Assembly: GCA_964370755.1 (NCBI GenBank)
Contig: CAYJKL010000002.1
Location: 14,235 to 78,234 of the forward strand
Direction: 5' to 3'
Source of the DNA: CAKOSP01 sp964370755
Lineage (GTDB): Bacteria > Bacillota_I > Bacilli_A > RF39 > UBA660
DNA: 64,000 nucleotides
Shown here in pieces: positions 9,396 through 18,173 of this stretch (position 1 is the first letter of the stretch; each line of letters begins with the position of its first letter). Both the position numbers and the translations under genes were made by a program. The notes under the pieces were generated by a model, which did not search any database, was not told the DNA's origin, and saw nothing but the letters and a program-made list of their open reading frames with translations.

Positions 9396-9668
9396 TTAGT
9401 TTAAAGCTTCTTTTAATTTGCTTCCAGCTTTGAATGAAGCAACTGTTTTTGCAGGAATTTTAAGTGGTTCTTTAGTAAGTGGATTAATTCCTTCTCTTGC
9501 AGCTCTTGTTTTTGCTGAGAAAGTTCCGAATCCTACTAATGCAACTTTTCCTTCTTTTTTAAGTCCTTCAGTAATTCCAGCTATCATAGCATCTACTGCT
9601 TTAGCAGCGTCAACTTTAGATAAACCAGCTTCACTTGCTACTTTTTCTACTAAATCTGTTTTAGACAT
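9396..9668 (-). CDS. hup: HU-family DNA-binding protein
   Basis: 90 residues, exactly the family length. It has the N-terminal helix pair (K-T-D-L-V-E-K-V-A), the G-F-G-T-F strand and the beta-arm with R-x-G-x-N-P-x-T (R-E-G-I-N-P-L-T-K-E-P). HU bends and compacts DNA as a homodimer. It is a single-gene unit with its own terminator and a GGGAGG site before ATG. An open frame on the other strand (9418-9747) is a shadow caused by codon composition. Confidence 0.97.
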   Translation of the reverse strand: MSKTDLVEKVASEAGLSKVDAAKAVDAMIAGITEGLKKEGKVALVGFGTFSAKTRAAREGINPLTKEPLKIPAKTVASFKAGSKLKEALN

Positions 9669-9749
9669 GTTTTTACCTCCCGTACATTCTAAACGTAAGC
9701 ACTTATATTGTTCTTACACAATAAATGTATCAAATATAAAATCATAAAT

Positions 9750-9956
9750 CAATAGAATTTGCCTAATTTATGGTATTTTTTTAACATTTTCATGAATGTT
9801 TACTATATTTTTACTACAAAAACTGTCTATTTTACACTATTTTAACTTACTTATAACTAGTTTTTATTTCTGTAGACTTTTTCAAATCATTTCTTTTTTT
9901 ATAACTTATTTTGTATTCTACACTATATATTTCTTACATATTAGTGCGATCTACTA
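9750..9956. other. AT-rich intergenic stretch, nothing recognised
   Basis: Between the HU upstream region and the antisense-RNA promoter there are about 200 bases of T-rich sequence. I see no ribosome-binding site followed by a plausible reading frame. A 65-codon plus-strand frame (9796-9993) lacks one and runs into the promoter of the small RNA. Confidence 0.5.
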
Positions 9957-9985
9957 TTTACAAATATTTTATTATTTGATAAAAT
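9957..9985 (+). promoter_or_regulatory. Promoter of antisense RNA
   Basis: TTTACA (9957-9962), a 17-base spacer and TAAAAT (9980-9985). The same -10 context (TTTGATAAAATTAAT) occurs before rpsT at 41020, which supports it being a real promoter. Confidence 0.65.
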
Positions 9986-9991
9986 TAATGT

Positions 9992-10064
9992 AGGAAGTGC
10001 TATACCAGTAGTACTTACCGTGGTGATAAGTACTGAATTCATTTTGAATTTAGTACCTTTTTTT
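9992..10064 (+). ncRNA. Candidate antisense RNA (type I antitoxin)
   Basis: Predicted from a good promoter (9957-9985) and an intrinsic terminator on the plus strand: stem GTACTGAATTC (10030-10040) with GAATTTAGTAC (10046-10056), then seven T (10058-10064). This gives a ~73-nt RNA with no reading frame. It converges on, and is complementary to, the 3' end of the 26-codon gene on the minus strand. A second hairpin, AGTACTTA/TAAGTACT (10010-10017 with 10027-10034), shares bases with the terminator stem, so the two are alternatives. The antitoxin role is inferred from this arrangement. Confidence 0.55.
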
Positions 10065-10065
10065 A

Positions 10066-10146
10066 TTATATAGCTTTATATAAAGAGGCTATTAATAAAA
10101 TGATAATAACAAATAAAAATTCTATTAAAATGTCCTTCTTATTCAT
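10066..10146 (-). CDS. 26-aa hydrophobic peptide, candidate type I toxin
   Basis: Begins M-N-K-K-D-I, then one continuous hydrophobic helix (about residues 7-22, rich in Ile/Leu/Phe/Val), and ends S-L-Y-K-A-I. AGGAGG lies 11 bases before the ATG. In the transcript the site is paired: 10157-10166 with 10178-10188 (GAAAG and GGC blocks), so translation would be low. A nine-base sequence AGGAAGTGC in the 5' leader (10201-10209) can pair with GCACTTCCT in the 3' region (9992-10000), as in fold-back toxin mRNAs. Size and build resemble the TxpA/Fst/holin-like type I toxins. No homology search was possible. Confidence 0.55.
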   Translation of the reverse strand: MNKKDILIEFLFVIIILLIASLYKAI

Positions 10147-10156
10147 AAATAATCAA

Positions 10157-10188
10157 GCCTCCTTTCTAGGACCCCCTGAAAGTAAGGC
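10157..10188 (-). promoter_or_regulatory. Hairpin sequestering the toxin ribosome-binding site
   Basis: On the minus-strand RNA, GCCTTACTTTC pairs with GAAAGGAGGC (nine pairs with a small internal loop), covering AGGAGG completely. Confidence 0.5.
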
Positions 10189-10217
10189 AAATACTAAAAT
10201 GCACTTCCTGGGGATGT

Positions 10218-10250
10218 ATTATATATTAAAGATAATAAATAATTTGTCGA
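10218..10250 (-). promoter_or_regulatory. Candidate toxin promoter
   Basis: TATAAT (10218-10223 on the minus strand) lies about 15 bases before the proposed leader. A TCGACA element at 10245-10250 is 21 bases away, longer than ideal; with an AATATA -10 the spacing is 17. The exact promoter is therefore unsure. Confidence 0.35.
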
Positions 10251-10267
10251 ATTATATCTTGTAAATT

Positions 10268-10289
10268 AAAAAACGCACTTTCATGCGCT
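10268..10289 (-). terminator. Terminator of spoIVA
   Basis: Short CGCA/TGCG stem followed by six T on the minus strand, directly after the spoIVA stop. Confidence 0.5.
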
Positions 10290-11768
10290 TTATATAACAA
10301 ATGCAATTAATGTATTTGATCCTTTATTAACTATTTTAGTTATAGTATCTCCAAGTTTAAATCTTGTATTATCTGGCATCATACTTAGTTTTGCTTTTAT
10401 ACCTTCTCCCACTACACTTTCAAGACTTCTTCCAAATATTTCACTTTTCCAAATATTGCTTGGATCTGTTTCATAGTCTTTCATCAAATAATCAATAAGT
10501 TCTTTTGACTGAATTTCTGAACCTATAATAGGTTCAAAAGTTGATTCCACATCTACTCTTACTAAATGCACACTGCTCGCTACTGCTTTGAGTTTAATAC
10601 CATACCTTGTTCCTTGCTTAATTATTTCAGGTGGTGTAAGTTTCATATCACGGGTACCTGGGTACATAATTCCGTAACCTGTTGCTTTAGCCATTTTTAG
10701 AGCACTTTTTATAGTCTCGTATTCTTCTTTTCCTTCATTGTATCCAGAAAACATTTTTAGAATACTTGCTTTTGTCATTACAGCTTCACCTAGTGTTTCT
10801 TTAAGAATTATATTATATAACTCTTCAGAACTTTCTAAATTAACTGTAATTGTACCTGTTGAAGCATCAAGTTGGCTAATATATGATTTATTTATATATT
10901 CGCTACTTTCAAAATAAGTTATAATGGTTTCTATATCTTTTACTTTAGTAACACTTACTACACTTTCTCTCATTATACTTAGATAATGACTTTTTACGTA
11001 GTGGTCATTAGATAATATGTGTACCCACTCCGGCATCGAAAATTTAATATCAAGCACTGGAAACTCATATAGTGCTTTTTTTAATACTTCCATTATTTCT
11101 TTTTCATTCATTTTATCTACGGCAAGTGGCATAACTGGTACACTGTAACGCTCTTCAAGTTCGTTTGCAAGTTTAATTGTCGTATCACTTCCTGGGTTAT
11201 TTGAGTTTAATACTACTATAAATGGTTTTCCTATCTCTTGAAGTTCTTCTACTACTTTTACTTCTGCATCTACATATGCATCACGATTAATATCACCAAA
11301 TGAACCGTCTGTAGTTACTACTATTCCAATAGTTGCATGATCTTTTATAACCTTCTCAGTACCAAGTGAAGCAGCCATTTCAAAAGAAATACTTTCCTCA
11401 TTCCAAGGACTTTTGACCATGCGAGGGTTACCTTCTTCATCTTTAAAACCAGTTGCCTCTGGTATAACATAACCAACACAATCTACTAGTTTAATATTCG
11501 TTTTAAAATCATCTACTTTAATAACTGCTCCACTTGATGGAACAAATTTAGGTTCAGTAGTCATGATTGCTTTACCTTCAGCACTTTGAGGTATTTCATC
11601 TAAACATTTTTTTGCCTCATATTCATCTTCAATATTTGGTACTACTAAATTCTCAATAAACCTTTTGATAAACGTTGATTTACCTGTTCTTACTGCTCCT
11701 ACTACTCCTAAATATATTTCTCCATTACCTTTTTTAGCAATCGATGAAATTATTTCTTTTTTATCCAT
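10290..11768 (-). CDS. spoIVA: Stage IV sporulation protein A (spore coat morphogenetic ATPase)
   Basis: 492 residues from ATG 11768 (a TTG three codons earlier is less likely); the family is ~492. The N-terminus has the diagnostic G-E-I-Y-L-G-V-V-G-A-V-R-T-G-K-S-T-F-I with the Walker A loop, then V-D-C-V-G-Y (Walker B) and V-V-T-T-D-G-S-F-G-D-I switch-like region. The middle and C-terminal SpoIVA domains extend to the end. SpoIVA polymerises by ATP hydrolysis on the forespore surface and is the base layer of the coat. It sits alone with its own terminator. Its presence means the organism, or a recent ancestor, forms endospores. Confidence 0.97.
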   Translation of the reverse strand: MDKKEIISSIAKKGNGEIYLGVVGAVRTGKSTFIKRFIENLVVPNIEDEYEAKKCLDEIPQSAEGKAIMTTEPKFVPSSGAVIKVDDFKTNIKLVDCVGYVIPEATGFKDEEGNPRMVKSPWNEESISFEMAASLGTEKVIKDHATIGIVVTTDGSFGDINRDAYVDAEVKVVEELQEIGKPFIVVLNSNNPGSDTTIKLANELEERYSVPVMPLAVDKMNEKEIMEVLKKALYEFPVLDIKFSMPEWVHILSNDHYVKSHYLSIMRESVVSVTKVKDIETIITYFESSEYINKSYISQLDASTGTITVNLESSEELYNIILKETLGEAVMTKASILKMFSGYNEGKEEYETIKSALKMAKATGYGIMYPGTRDMKLTPPEIIKQGTRYGIKLKAVASSVHLVRVDVESTFEPIIGSEIQSKELIDYLMKDYETDPSNIWKSEIFGRSLESVVGEGIKAKLSMMPDNTRFKLGDTITKIVNKGSNTLIAFVI

Positions 11769-11807
11769 AAACACCAACTCTTTCTTTTACTACTTAAATA
11801 TACTCAT

Positions 11808-11836
11808 AAAAAAAAGAATATATTACATATTCTCTT
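11808..11836 (-). terminator. Rho-independent terminator
   Basis: AGAATAT/ATATTCT stem with an ATTAC loop and a long T-run on the minus strand, after the stop of the 866-aa surface protein. Confidence 0.65.
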
Positions 11837-11843
11837 TAATTTA

Positions 11844-14444
11844 TTATGGAATGTTACTTACTATTGATTCGTACATTGTGATTGCAAACCTTGATGAATG
11901 GTGACCATCAGCTTGTCCCGTAAATAGTGTATATGAGAAAACTCCATTTGCATCTGTATTTGAGAAGAATAAGCTTCCACCTCTATATATCCAGTGGTAT
12001 CCATAGTAGGATGCTGAAAATCTTGGATCTCCTAAATATCTATCTTCATAATAATAAATCGTTTCAGTAAGTGCATCACCTTTAATTGGTGAAACATCTC
12101 CTAATGTATATTTTCCACTAGGGTATACATTTATATATCTTCCTTCTGGCATTGTTGTAAACCCTGATTGATCTGGAATAAATTGACCACTTGAATCTAA
12201 TAATATTCCCATTACCCTATCAAATGTTCCACCTACCATATCATATACTCCGTAAATATTACCTGTTGTTGATGCTCCCATTCCGTAATATGTATCGTAT
12301 TTATTAGTGTAACATGTTGCTGTTGTACTTCCTTGATGTGGTGTTGATCCACCAATACCTGTTATATATGTACTACAGTTGTTAATATAAATTTCTTTAT
12401 TTGCACCTGTATAATCAGTATTACCATATTTACCATATTTAGATTGTGATAAATACGCTATTGCTCCCCACTCAGTATTTTTAATAAGGTGGGCATCTAC
12501 GTATCCAACATAACCATAGTTATTATATCCATTAACTCCATTCATTAAATCTTGAACATAATTAAATGTTGCTGAAATACTCATATTTATCATTGGTCTT
12601 ACATTTGGTTTAGAATACAGTATATCCCCTACTTTAGATGCTTCGAATTTTGCAACCCAGAAACCTTTTGTTTCAGTATTTTCAGAGTTTCCTCTTGTTG
12701 CTGGATCGTCACATGAATTACCCCAACAAAATGCTGATGATGTATAATAATTTTCTGCATAGTTTCCAGTATATGTTCCTGAGCCATTATCTATTTGATC
12801 TGGACCAATAAATTTAATATCCATAGCTCCAGGAGTCACTGTACTTACTGAGCTACCACCATATCCTTGTACTCCATATTGATCTTTAATCGTATATGAA
12901 TACCTTGGAATCCAAACTAGCATAGATGTCATATGATTCATCTCTACTGGTGTCCCTGGTTCTGCATCTACATAAAAATCTTTCATAGAATTTATAACTG
13001 ATGCTGCATTTGCCCATTTTATTTCTGAGTAATCATACCACTCACCATTAACTACATCTGCTTTTTCCCATTTATCTATGTAGTCATTGTAAGATATTGG
13101 AATTAAACCATCAATAATTTCTGGAGTTGAACCATTAAGAGTTTCATCTTTGTATAATTCGCCTTCTTGATATATATATTCAAGATTAAATATAAGTTCA
13201 TTACTCGTTATAGTACTATCACCATTATATTCTATATAAAATGTTGACACTGTACCAGGTTCAAATTCGTGATATAAACTCATTCCTGTTGTAAGAATTT
13301 TTATACCTAGCGTATTTGCTAGTTCTTCCATATTTTTCAAATAATAATAATTTGCTGTTGTATTTTCAATTGTTACTTCATATCTAAATGTTGAAACTCC
13401 AGCTGGTAAATTTAAGTGTACATTAGTTGATGTATCTGTAAATGATGCAGGTGATACTTCGGTTACACCACTTGAATTTCCCACTAAGTTTATTGCAGTT
13501 ACTTTAATTCCTTCTGCTTCTGGTTTTTCTACTAAGATAAAGTCATCAATAGTAATTACGTCACTAGGGTTAGTTTTATAGAAAATATATGTTATTGTTT
13601 CGTTTTTTTCTACTTTGAACTCAATTTCATTTATATAACCATTACTTCCAACACTTTCATTATAGTAATCACCTTTAGCAATATGAAGTTTATCTGAGTT
13701 CCATCTTAAGAAAAAACTTTTTGCTCTATAAGAATAGTTACTAACTACTATTTTTTCATAATCTGCGTATGATTCATGAGTTATTACTACATCTTCTTCT
13801 GATAATTCGCCTTTTTTCAGATGAAATTCTCCAGTTAAAGTTTTTTCGTATGGAGATGATGACTTAGCAGTTATACTTACATCTACATTATCAGGTATTA
13901 CACCATCTGCTGCCTCAATTAGAAAGAAATGATTTAAACTAGTGTTTCCATTAACCCATGTATAACCTCTATTATTACAAGTGTCTTCATCAAGTAAACT
14001 TGTGTCTACTCCATCAGTTGTATCATTTCTACACACAAGAATTTTTTCAAGACTTCCAGAATATTTATTACTTCCACTTGCATTTACATTACAAGATAAA
14101 TTACCTGTTGAGTCGCTTGTTACAGTACACTCAATGTTGTAATTTATTGCTTCTTCTGAAACTGATAGTTCATCTTTGAAGTTTGATAACTCAAAGTATA
14201 CTGCTCCACCATCCCAGTTATTATCTACATTTACTCCGTCATCAAGATGAGCACTTGTAAAATAGAAGTTTTGGGATTCTAGATACTGCTCCCAAACTAT
14301 ATTTCCTACGTATTTAGCAAAAGAAAAGACAGATACGCCAATAAATATTATTGCTATTATCATTAAGAATAATACGTTCGCTTTTCTTAAATTTAAATTT
14401 TTAAAGATTTTATTGTTTTTGAATTTTAATTTAAACTTCTTCAT
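11844..14444 (-). CDS. Large secreted/surface protein with C-terminal formylglycine-enzyme (SUMF1)-like domain
   Basis: 866 residues. A basic N-terminus and one hydrophobic helix (about 24-46) anchor or export it. Residues ~60-430 are Ser/Thr/Asn-rich strands typical of stacked extracellular domains. The last ~300 residues contain G-F-W-V-A-K-F-E, a G-N-I-Y-G-V-Y-D-M-V-G-G block and Y-R-G-G-S followed by a late R-F-A. This is the order of landmarks in the SUMF1/C-type-lectin fold (GVYDMxGN...RGGS...R). The Cys pair of true formylglycine enzymes is not evident, so a binding role is more likely. It follows the 1166-aa protein with 11 bases between them, so the two are probably one operon. Confidence 0.8.
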   Translation of the reverse strand: MKKFKLKFKNNKIFKNLNLRKANVLFLMIIAIIFIGVSVFSFAKYVGNIVWEQYLESQNFYFTSAHLDDGVNVDNNWDGGAVYFELSNFKDELSVSEEAINYNIECTVTSDSTGNLSCNVNASGSNKYSGSLEKILVCRNDTTDGVDTSLLDEDTCNNRGYTWVNGNTSLNHFFLIEAADGVIPDNVDVSITAKSSSPYEKTLTGEFHLKKGELSEEDVVITHESYADYEKIVVSNYSYRAKSFFLRWNSDKLHIAKGDYYNESVGSNGYINEIEFKVEKNETITYIFYKTNPSDVITIDDFILVEKPEAEGIKVTAINLVGNSSGVTEVSPASFTDTSTNVHLNLPAGVSTFRYEVTIENTTANYYYLKNMEELANTLGIKILTTGMSLYHEFEPGTVSTFYIEYNGDSTITSNELIFNLEYIYQEGELYKDETLNGSTPEIIDGLIPISYNDYIDKWEKADVVNGEWYDYSEIKWANAASVINSMKDFYVDAEPGTPVEMNHMTSMLVWIPRYSYTIKDQYGVQGYGGSSVSTVTPGAMDIKFIGPDQIDNGSGTYTGNYAENYYTSSAFCWGNSCDDPATRGNSENTETKGFWVAKFEASKVGDILYSKPNVRPMINMSISATFNYVQDLMNGVNGYNNYGYVGYVDAHLIKNTEWGAIAYLSQSKYGKYGNTDYTGANKEIYINNCSTYITGIGGSTPHQGSTTATCYTNKYDTYYGMGASTTGNIYGVYDMVGGTFDRVMGILLDSSGQFIPDQSGFTTMPEGRYINVYPSGKYTLGDVSPIKGDALTETIYYYEDRYLGDPRFSASYYGYHWIYRGGSLFFSNTDANGVFSYTLFTGQADGHHSSRFAITMYESIVSNIP

Positions 14445-14455
14445 ATCTGTCCTCT

Positions 14456-17400
14456 CTACTTAACTACGAAATTTTTCTCTATTGATGATATTAATGTATC
14501 TCCATCATAACTATCAATAATGAATTTATAACCTTGCTTTTCTAAACTAGTTAAATCTAGTTCAAAATTAAAGTTATTTGAATCTACTAAGTATTTATTT
14601 GCTTCACTTGTAGTGTCTAAACTTCCTACTATGTAATCATTTAAATTAATAAGTGAATATGTTTGACTAGCTGCATTAAATTCATCTTTTTTATAAAGTG
14701 ATATTCTAACATTTGATGTCGTTAGACCAGTTACTGCTGATGAAATATTTATTATTTCTGTTTCATTTTCACTATTTAAAATTGGATCATTATTTATAAT
14801 TGCTCTAAATGAGTAATTACTACTTTCTGCACTTTTAGTTACTGTAAGTGGAATACTATCTTCTGCTAAGTAATTCCCCATATGCTCTGTATATGAAATA
14901 TAACTTGTCATTACTAAATTATATCTTCCTTCTTCTAAAAACGAGTCTGTTTTATATGCATGTAGCTCAATATTTTTATTTATCTCTTGTATACCTGTAT
15001 TTAGGTTTACTATAAATTCTCCATTTTCATTTGGATAATATGATTCTCCATCTATTTTTAATATTAAATTATTAAGCTTAGCTCTAGGAACTGTTTCGTC
15101 ATAATCATCGTATAACTTAAATTTTAAATATATGTCCTGTTCTTCAATAAATGTATCAAATATATTATAACTTCCATTTGCTTTGTAAGTTACTCCTGTA
15201 TTTACATTTATATTAGTTATTGAATCAGAATTATATTTTAAATATACACTACTAGTTGCGCTTCCTATAAACATACTTGCATCAGTATTATGATATACAT
15301 TAAATGGTTTAACACTTGATGCTGCGGTTTCCCTAATTGCAGTATCTGATGCATCAATTGCTTCTAGCCATACTCTAATGTCTGTTAAATGTGATGTCAT
15401 TAGTGCTGCATCAAAATTTATTGTTATTGTAAAGTTTTCTACAATATTAGTACCATTATCATAGTCTCTTTCAGCGTAATATTCACCTTTTGTACCTAGT
15501 TTATTAAACTGTGTAAACATTATACTCTCGCCATCACTTGATTTAATTTTATAATCATACTTACTTCCTGTTATGTTATCAGTAATAATTATTACAGTTC
15601 CTCCTGGAAGTTGTTTATTAAAATTAATTGTGTGTCTTATAGCTGGAAGGGATTCAGTTGGTATATTATATAAATAATTTAATCTAACTGATGAATTACT
15701 TGTTACATTTAGTATATCACCAACAGTATAAGCTCCGTTTAAACCAGCGTCAATTGAATTTAAAAAGTATCCTTCAAATGTGATCATATCACTATTTAAA
15801 AATGATATGTTTCCACTTCTATCCATTGCTCTTGCATATAATATATTATTTCCTACCGGACTTATAGAAAAGTCTCCAGTATAATTTATCCAGCTTGCTT
15901 CATTTAAATTACTTAATTCATCTTTACTCATTGTATCATTACTTAAATAGTAAGATATTTCATCAATGCCTGAATTTTCATCAGTTGCTGTAATTTTAAA
16001 ATCAGCGTTATCTTCCATATATATTTCAGTTACATCTTTTCTGTAACTATCCCATACATTACCACTAAATTCTAAACTAGCTGTAGGAGCATTTTTGTCA
16101 ATAACGATTCTATCAGTACTCATATATTTAATATCACCACTATACGTAGTAAGTTTTACATATACAGTATACGCACCTTCATCACTTAATTTAAGTGATG
16201 CCTCATAAGGCAACCATGAAGCTGCCTCTAACATTGTTTCATCATAATTAATATCTTCATAACTTATAAAGTACTCAACATTTTCAAGTGTATAAACATA
16301 AGCTGAAGAAGTTACCGCAACTGTTATTTCATCATTATAATATACAAAATCATTATTAGATGCAAGTTTATTCCAAGACTTACTACCAATTCTTATATCA
16401 ACTAAATTTACTTCATTTACAAAATATAGTTCTGGAAGTAAGTTTTCATTATATACCCAAACATCTTCAGTTTTATCTACTACTTTATTAAAGTCTCCAA
16501 ACATTAAACTATCAAAATTTTCTCTCGTGAATGTTGTATCTAATAATAATATATTTTCATTTTCCTCAGTACTGCTATTATATACGTTTTCTAGTGTTGT
16601 GTCTTCATAATTGTTTAAAACTATAACTCCGTCACTTTTATTAAATGAATTACTTACCGTTACTACACTATCTTCGTTAACTGTACCTATAAATGAACTT
16701 TCATTTACAAGTGTTCCACTGTTATATGTATTATCTATAGTTACTGTTCCTTTTGAAACACTTCCTACTATTGCATTTGAGTAAACATCTCCACTAACAC
16801 TACCTGTGTTATATGAATTTTTTATACTTACATCACCAGTAACATTACCAATAAATCCACTTGATGATATAATATTATCTACTTTTACATCAGTAACTAC
16901 ATTTCTTATATCAGTGTTTTTTGCAGTATTTAAAAGTCCACTTGATGATGATAATTTATATACTGTTTCATATTCTAAATTAATTAAAGATATATTTCTT
17001 TCTTTTGTATCTGCTCCAATATAAAGGGTCGTTTCATTAATTTGTGTATTACCTAAATCTACACTAAAAGCTCCAAGAGGAACACTTATATCATTTATTT
17101 TTATTTCATAATTTAATTCTTCTTTATCACTAACTACATAATCACCACTTATACTTGATGAGATTATATCTTCATTTAAATAACTATTGTCAAATATTTT
17201 AATTGTTCTTTCTTCTAAACCAGTTGTTAAATTTATATTTTCATGTTTCTTAACATCAGTTTTATTTTCAACGGCACCACTAGATACTGCATATCCATTA
17301 ATAAATACATCTTCAATTTTACTATCACTACTATTTATTGCAAGTCCTGCTACATTGTCTTTACCAAGTACAAGCATATTTTCAATAAATATATTTTCAA

Positions 17401-17956
17401 TTGTACCACTTAGATTATCAAAAAGTGCTAAAGATTCGTTACTTGCACTTGTTATATACATTCCGTAAATTGAGTAAAAAGATCCATCTAGGTTACCTTT
17501 GAAATTTTCAATGCTTCCTTCAAAAGAATTTACTACTACCTCGCTTGATGCACTATACTCTTTATCTGTATATACCTCATTTGTATATTTTTTTATATAG
17601 TATTCTTCTTCTAAAGACATGTATTTAACACCTGAATTTTCATAAACGAAATATCCGTTGTTAAGTATAATATCATTACCTAGTTTAAAATATACTCCAC
17701 TGTAATCAGTTGATTTTAGTTCTTCTGCAAAATACGCAAATTCTGCTCCACTAGTAATCATATATGGATCATCTTTTGACCCTGTTCCTGAATTATAACT
17801 TTCTGCAATTGAACCATCCCATACGGGTAGATTTCCTGGAAGTGCCCACTGATTGGCAAACCTTGATAACGTCGGTGTTGCAAATGATACAATCGCAACA
17901 AGTACTAAAACACTAATTAAAACTTTTTTTCTATTTAATTTCTTTAATTTTCTCAC
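14456..17956 (-). CDS. Giant secreted surface protein (beta-helix/GLUG-like plus Ig-like modules)
   Basis: 1166 residues, GTG start at 17956 with AGGAG nine bases upstream. Signal segment at about 12-32. After it comes P-V-W-D-G-S-I-A and G-S-K-D-D-P-Y-M-I-T-S, the usual entry to right-handed beta-helix/GLUG-type surface proteins; residues ~150-500 have short repeats of the type N-T-Y-N-S-G-T/N-S-Y-N-T-G. Residues ~560-740 look like Ig-type domains (I-D-K-N-A-P-T-A-S-L, D-R-S-G-N). The rest is further beta-rich modules. There is no LPxTG or C-terminal membrane helix, so attachment is unknown. The neighbour downstream is another surface protein; an adhesin role is inferred. Confidence 0.8.
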   Translation of the reverse strand: MRKLKKLNRKKVLISVLVLVAIVSFATPTLSRFANQWALPGNLPVWDGSIAESYNSGTGSKDDPYMITSGAEFAYFAEELKSTDYSGVYFKLGNDIILNNGYFVYENSGVKYMSLEEEYYIKKYTNEVYTDKEYSASSEVVVNSFEGSIENFKGNLDGSFYSIYGMYITSASNESLALFDNLSGTIENIFIENMLVLGKDNVAGLAINSSDSKIEDVFINGYAVSSGAVENKTDVKKHENINLTTGLEERTIKIFDNSYLNEDIISSSISGDYVVSDKEELNYEIKINDISVPLGAFSVDLGNTQINETTLYIGADTKERNISLINLEYETVYKLSSSSGLLNTAKNTDIRNVVTDVKVDNIISSSGFIGNVTGDVSIKNSYNTGSVSGDVYSNAIVGSVSKGTVTIDNTYNSGTLVNESSFIGTVNEDSVVTVSNSFNKSDGVIVLNNYEDTTLENVYNSSTEENENILLLDTTFTRENFDSLMFGDFNKVVDKTEDVWVYNENLLPELYFVNEVNLVDIRIGSKSWNKLASNNDFVYYNDEITVAVTSSAYVYTLENVEYFISYEDINYDETMLEAASWLPYEASLKLSDEGAYTVYVKLTTYSGDIKYMSTDRIVIDKNAPTASLEFSGNVWDSYRKDVTEIYMEDNADFKITATDENSGIDEISYYLSNDTMSKDELSNLNEASWINYTGDFSISPVGNNILYARAMDRSGNISFLNSDMITFEGYFLNSIDAGLNGAYTVGDILNVTSNSSVRLNYLYNIPTESLPAIRHTINFNKQLPGGTVIIITDNITGSKYDYKIKSSDGESIMFTQFNKLGTKGEYYAERDYDNGTNIVENFTITINFDAALMTSHLTDIRVWLEAIDASDTAIRETAASSVKPFNVYHNTDASMFIGSATSSVYLKYNSDSITNINVNTGVTYKANGSYNIFDTFIEEQDIYLKFKLYDDYDETVPRAKLNNLILKIDGESYYPNENGEFIVNLNTGIQEINKNIELHAYKTDSFLEEGRYNLVMTSYISYTEHMGNYLAEDSIPLTVTKSAESSNYSFRAIINNDPILNSENETEIINISSAVTGLTTSNVRISLYKKDEFNAASQTYSLINLNDYIVGSLDTTSEANKYLVDSNNFNFELDLTSLEKQGYKFIIDSYDGDTLISSIEKNFVVK

Positions 17957-18081
17957 AATAGCCTACTCCTATAATTAATATAATTGTATCACACTTTTTG
18001 ACAAAAAAAAACAAATTAATTGAAATTAATTCATCTTTTACAAATATGCTATGATTATTTACATTTATTATGTTAACAACT

Positions 18082-18173
18082 GCGGGTGGCGGCCAGACAT
18101 TCGCCTGGCAAGTTCGCCACCTTGCTCCGGTTTTAGCCTACGATGAACGGATCAGCAGAGCTTCCCGTTCCAC
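18082..18173 (-). repeat. GC-rich 92-bp conserved 3' block, copy 1 (IMH-like end plus hairpin)
   Basis: Covers the last codons, the stop and ~50 bases after it. It matches 62345-62436 with 4 mismatches in 92 positions, whereas sequences outside diverge at once. Downstream of the stop it forms a nested palindrome: outer GGTGGC/GCCACC (18085-18090 with 18116-18121) and inner GCCAG/CTGGC (18092-18096 with 18105-18109). DGR target sites have a conserved IMH end of the variable region and a hairpin/cruciform just beyond it; this block matches that layout. Its G+C is far above the surroundings. Confidence 0.7.

Noticed and set aside
9418..9747. Long plus-strand frame opposite the HU gene
   Set aside because: It is antisense to a certain HU gene, has no ribosome-binding site and reflects codon composition.
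9796..9993. 65-codon plus-strand frame between HU and spoIVA
   Set aside because: No ribosome-binding site, composition of random T-rich sequence, and overlaps the antisense RNA promoter.
18082..18173. Integron attC or shufflon recombination site
   Set aside because: No attC core sites (GTTRRRY/RYYYAAC), no repeats on the 5' side of the variable segment and no recombinase gene in the window.
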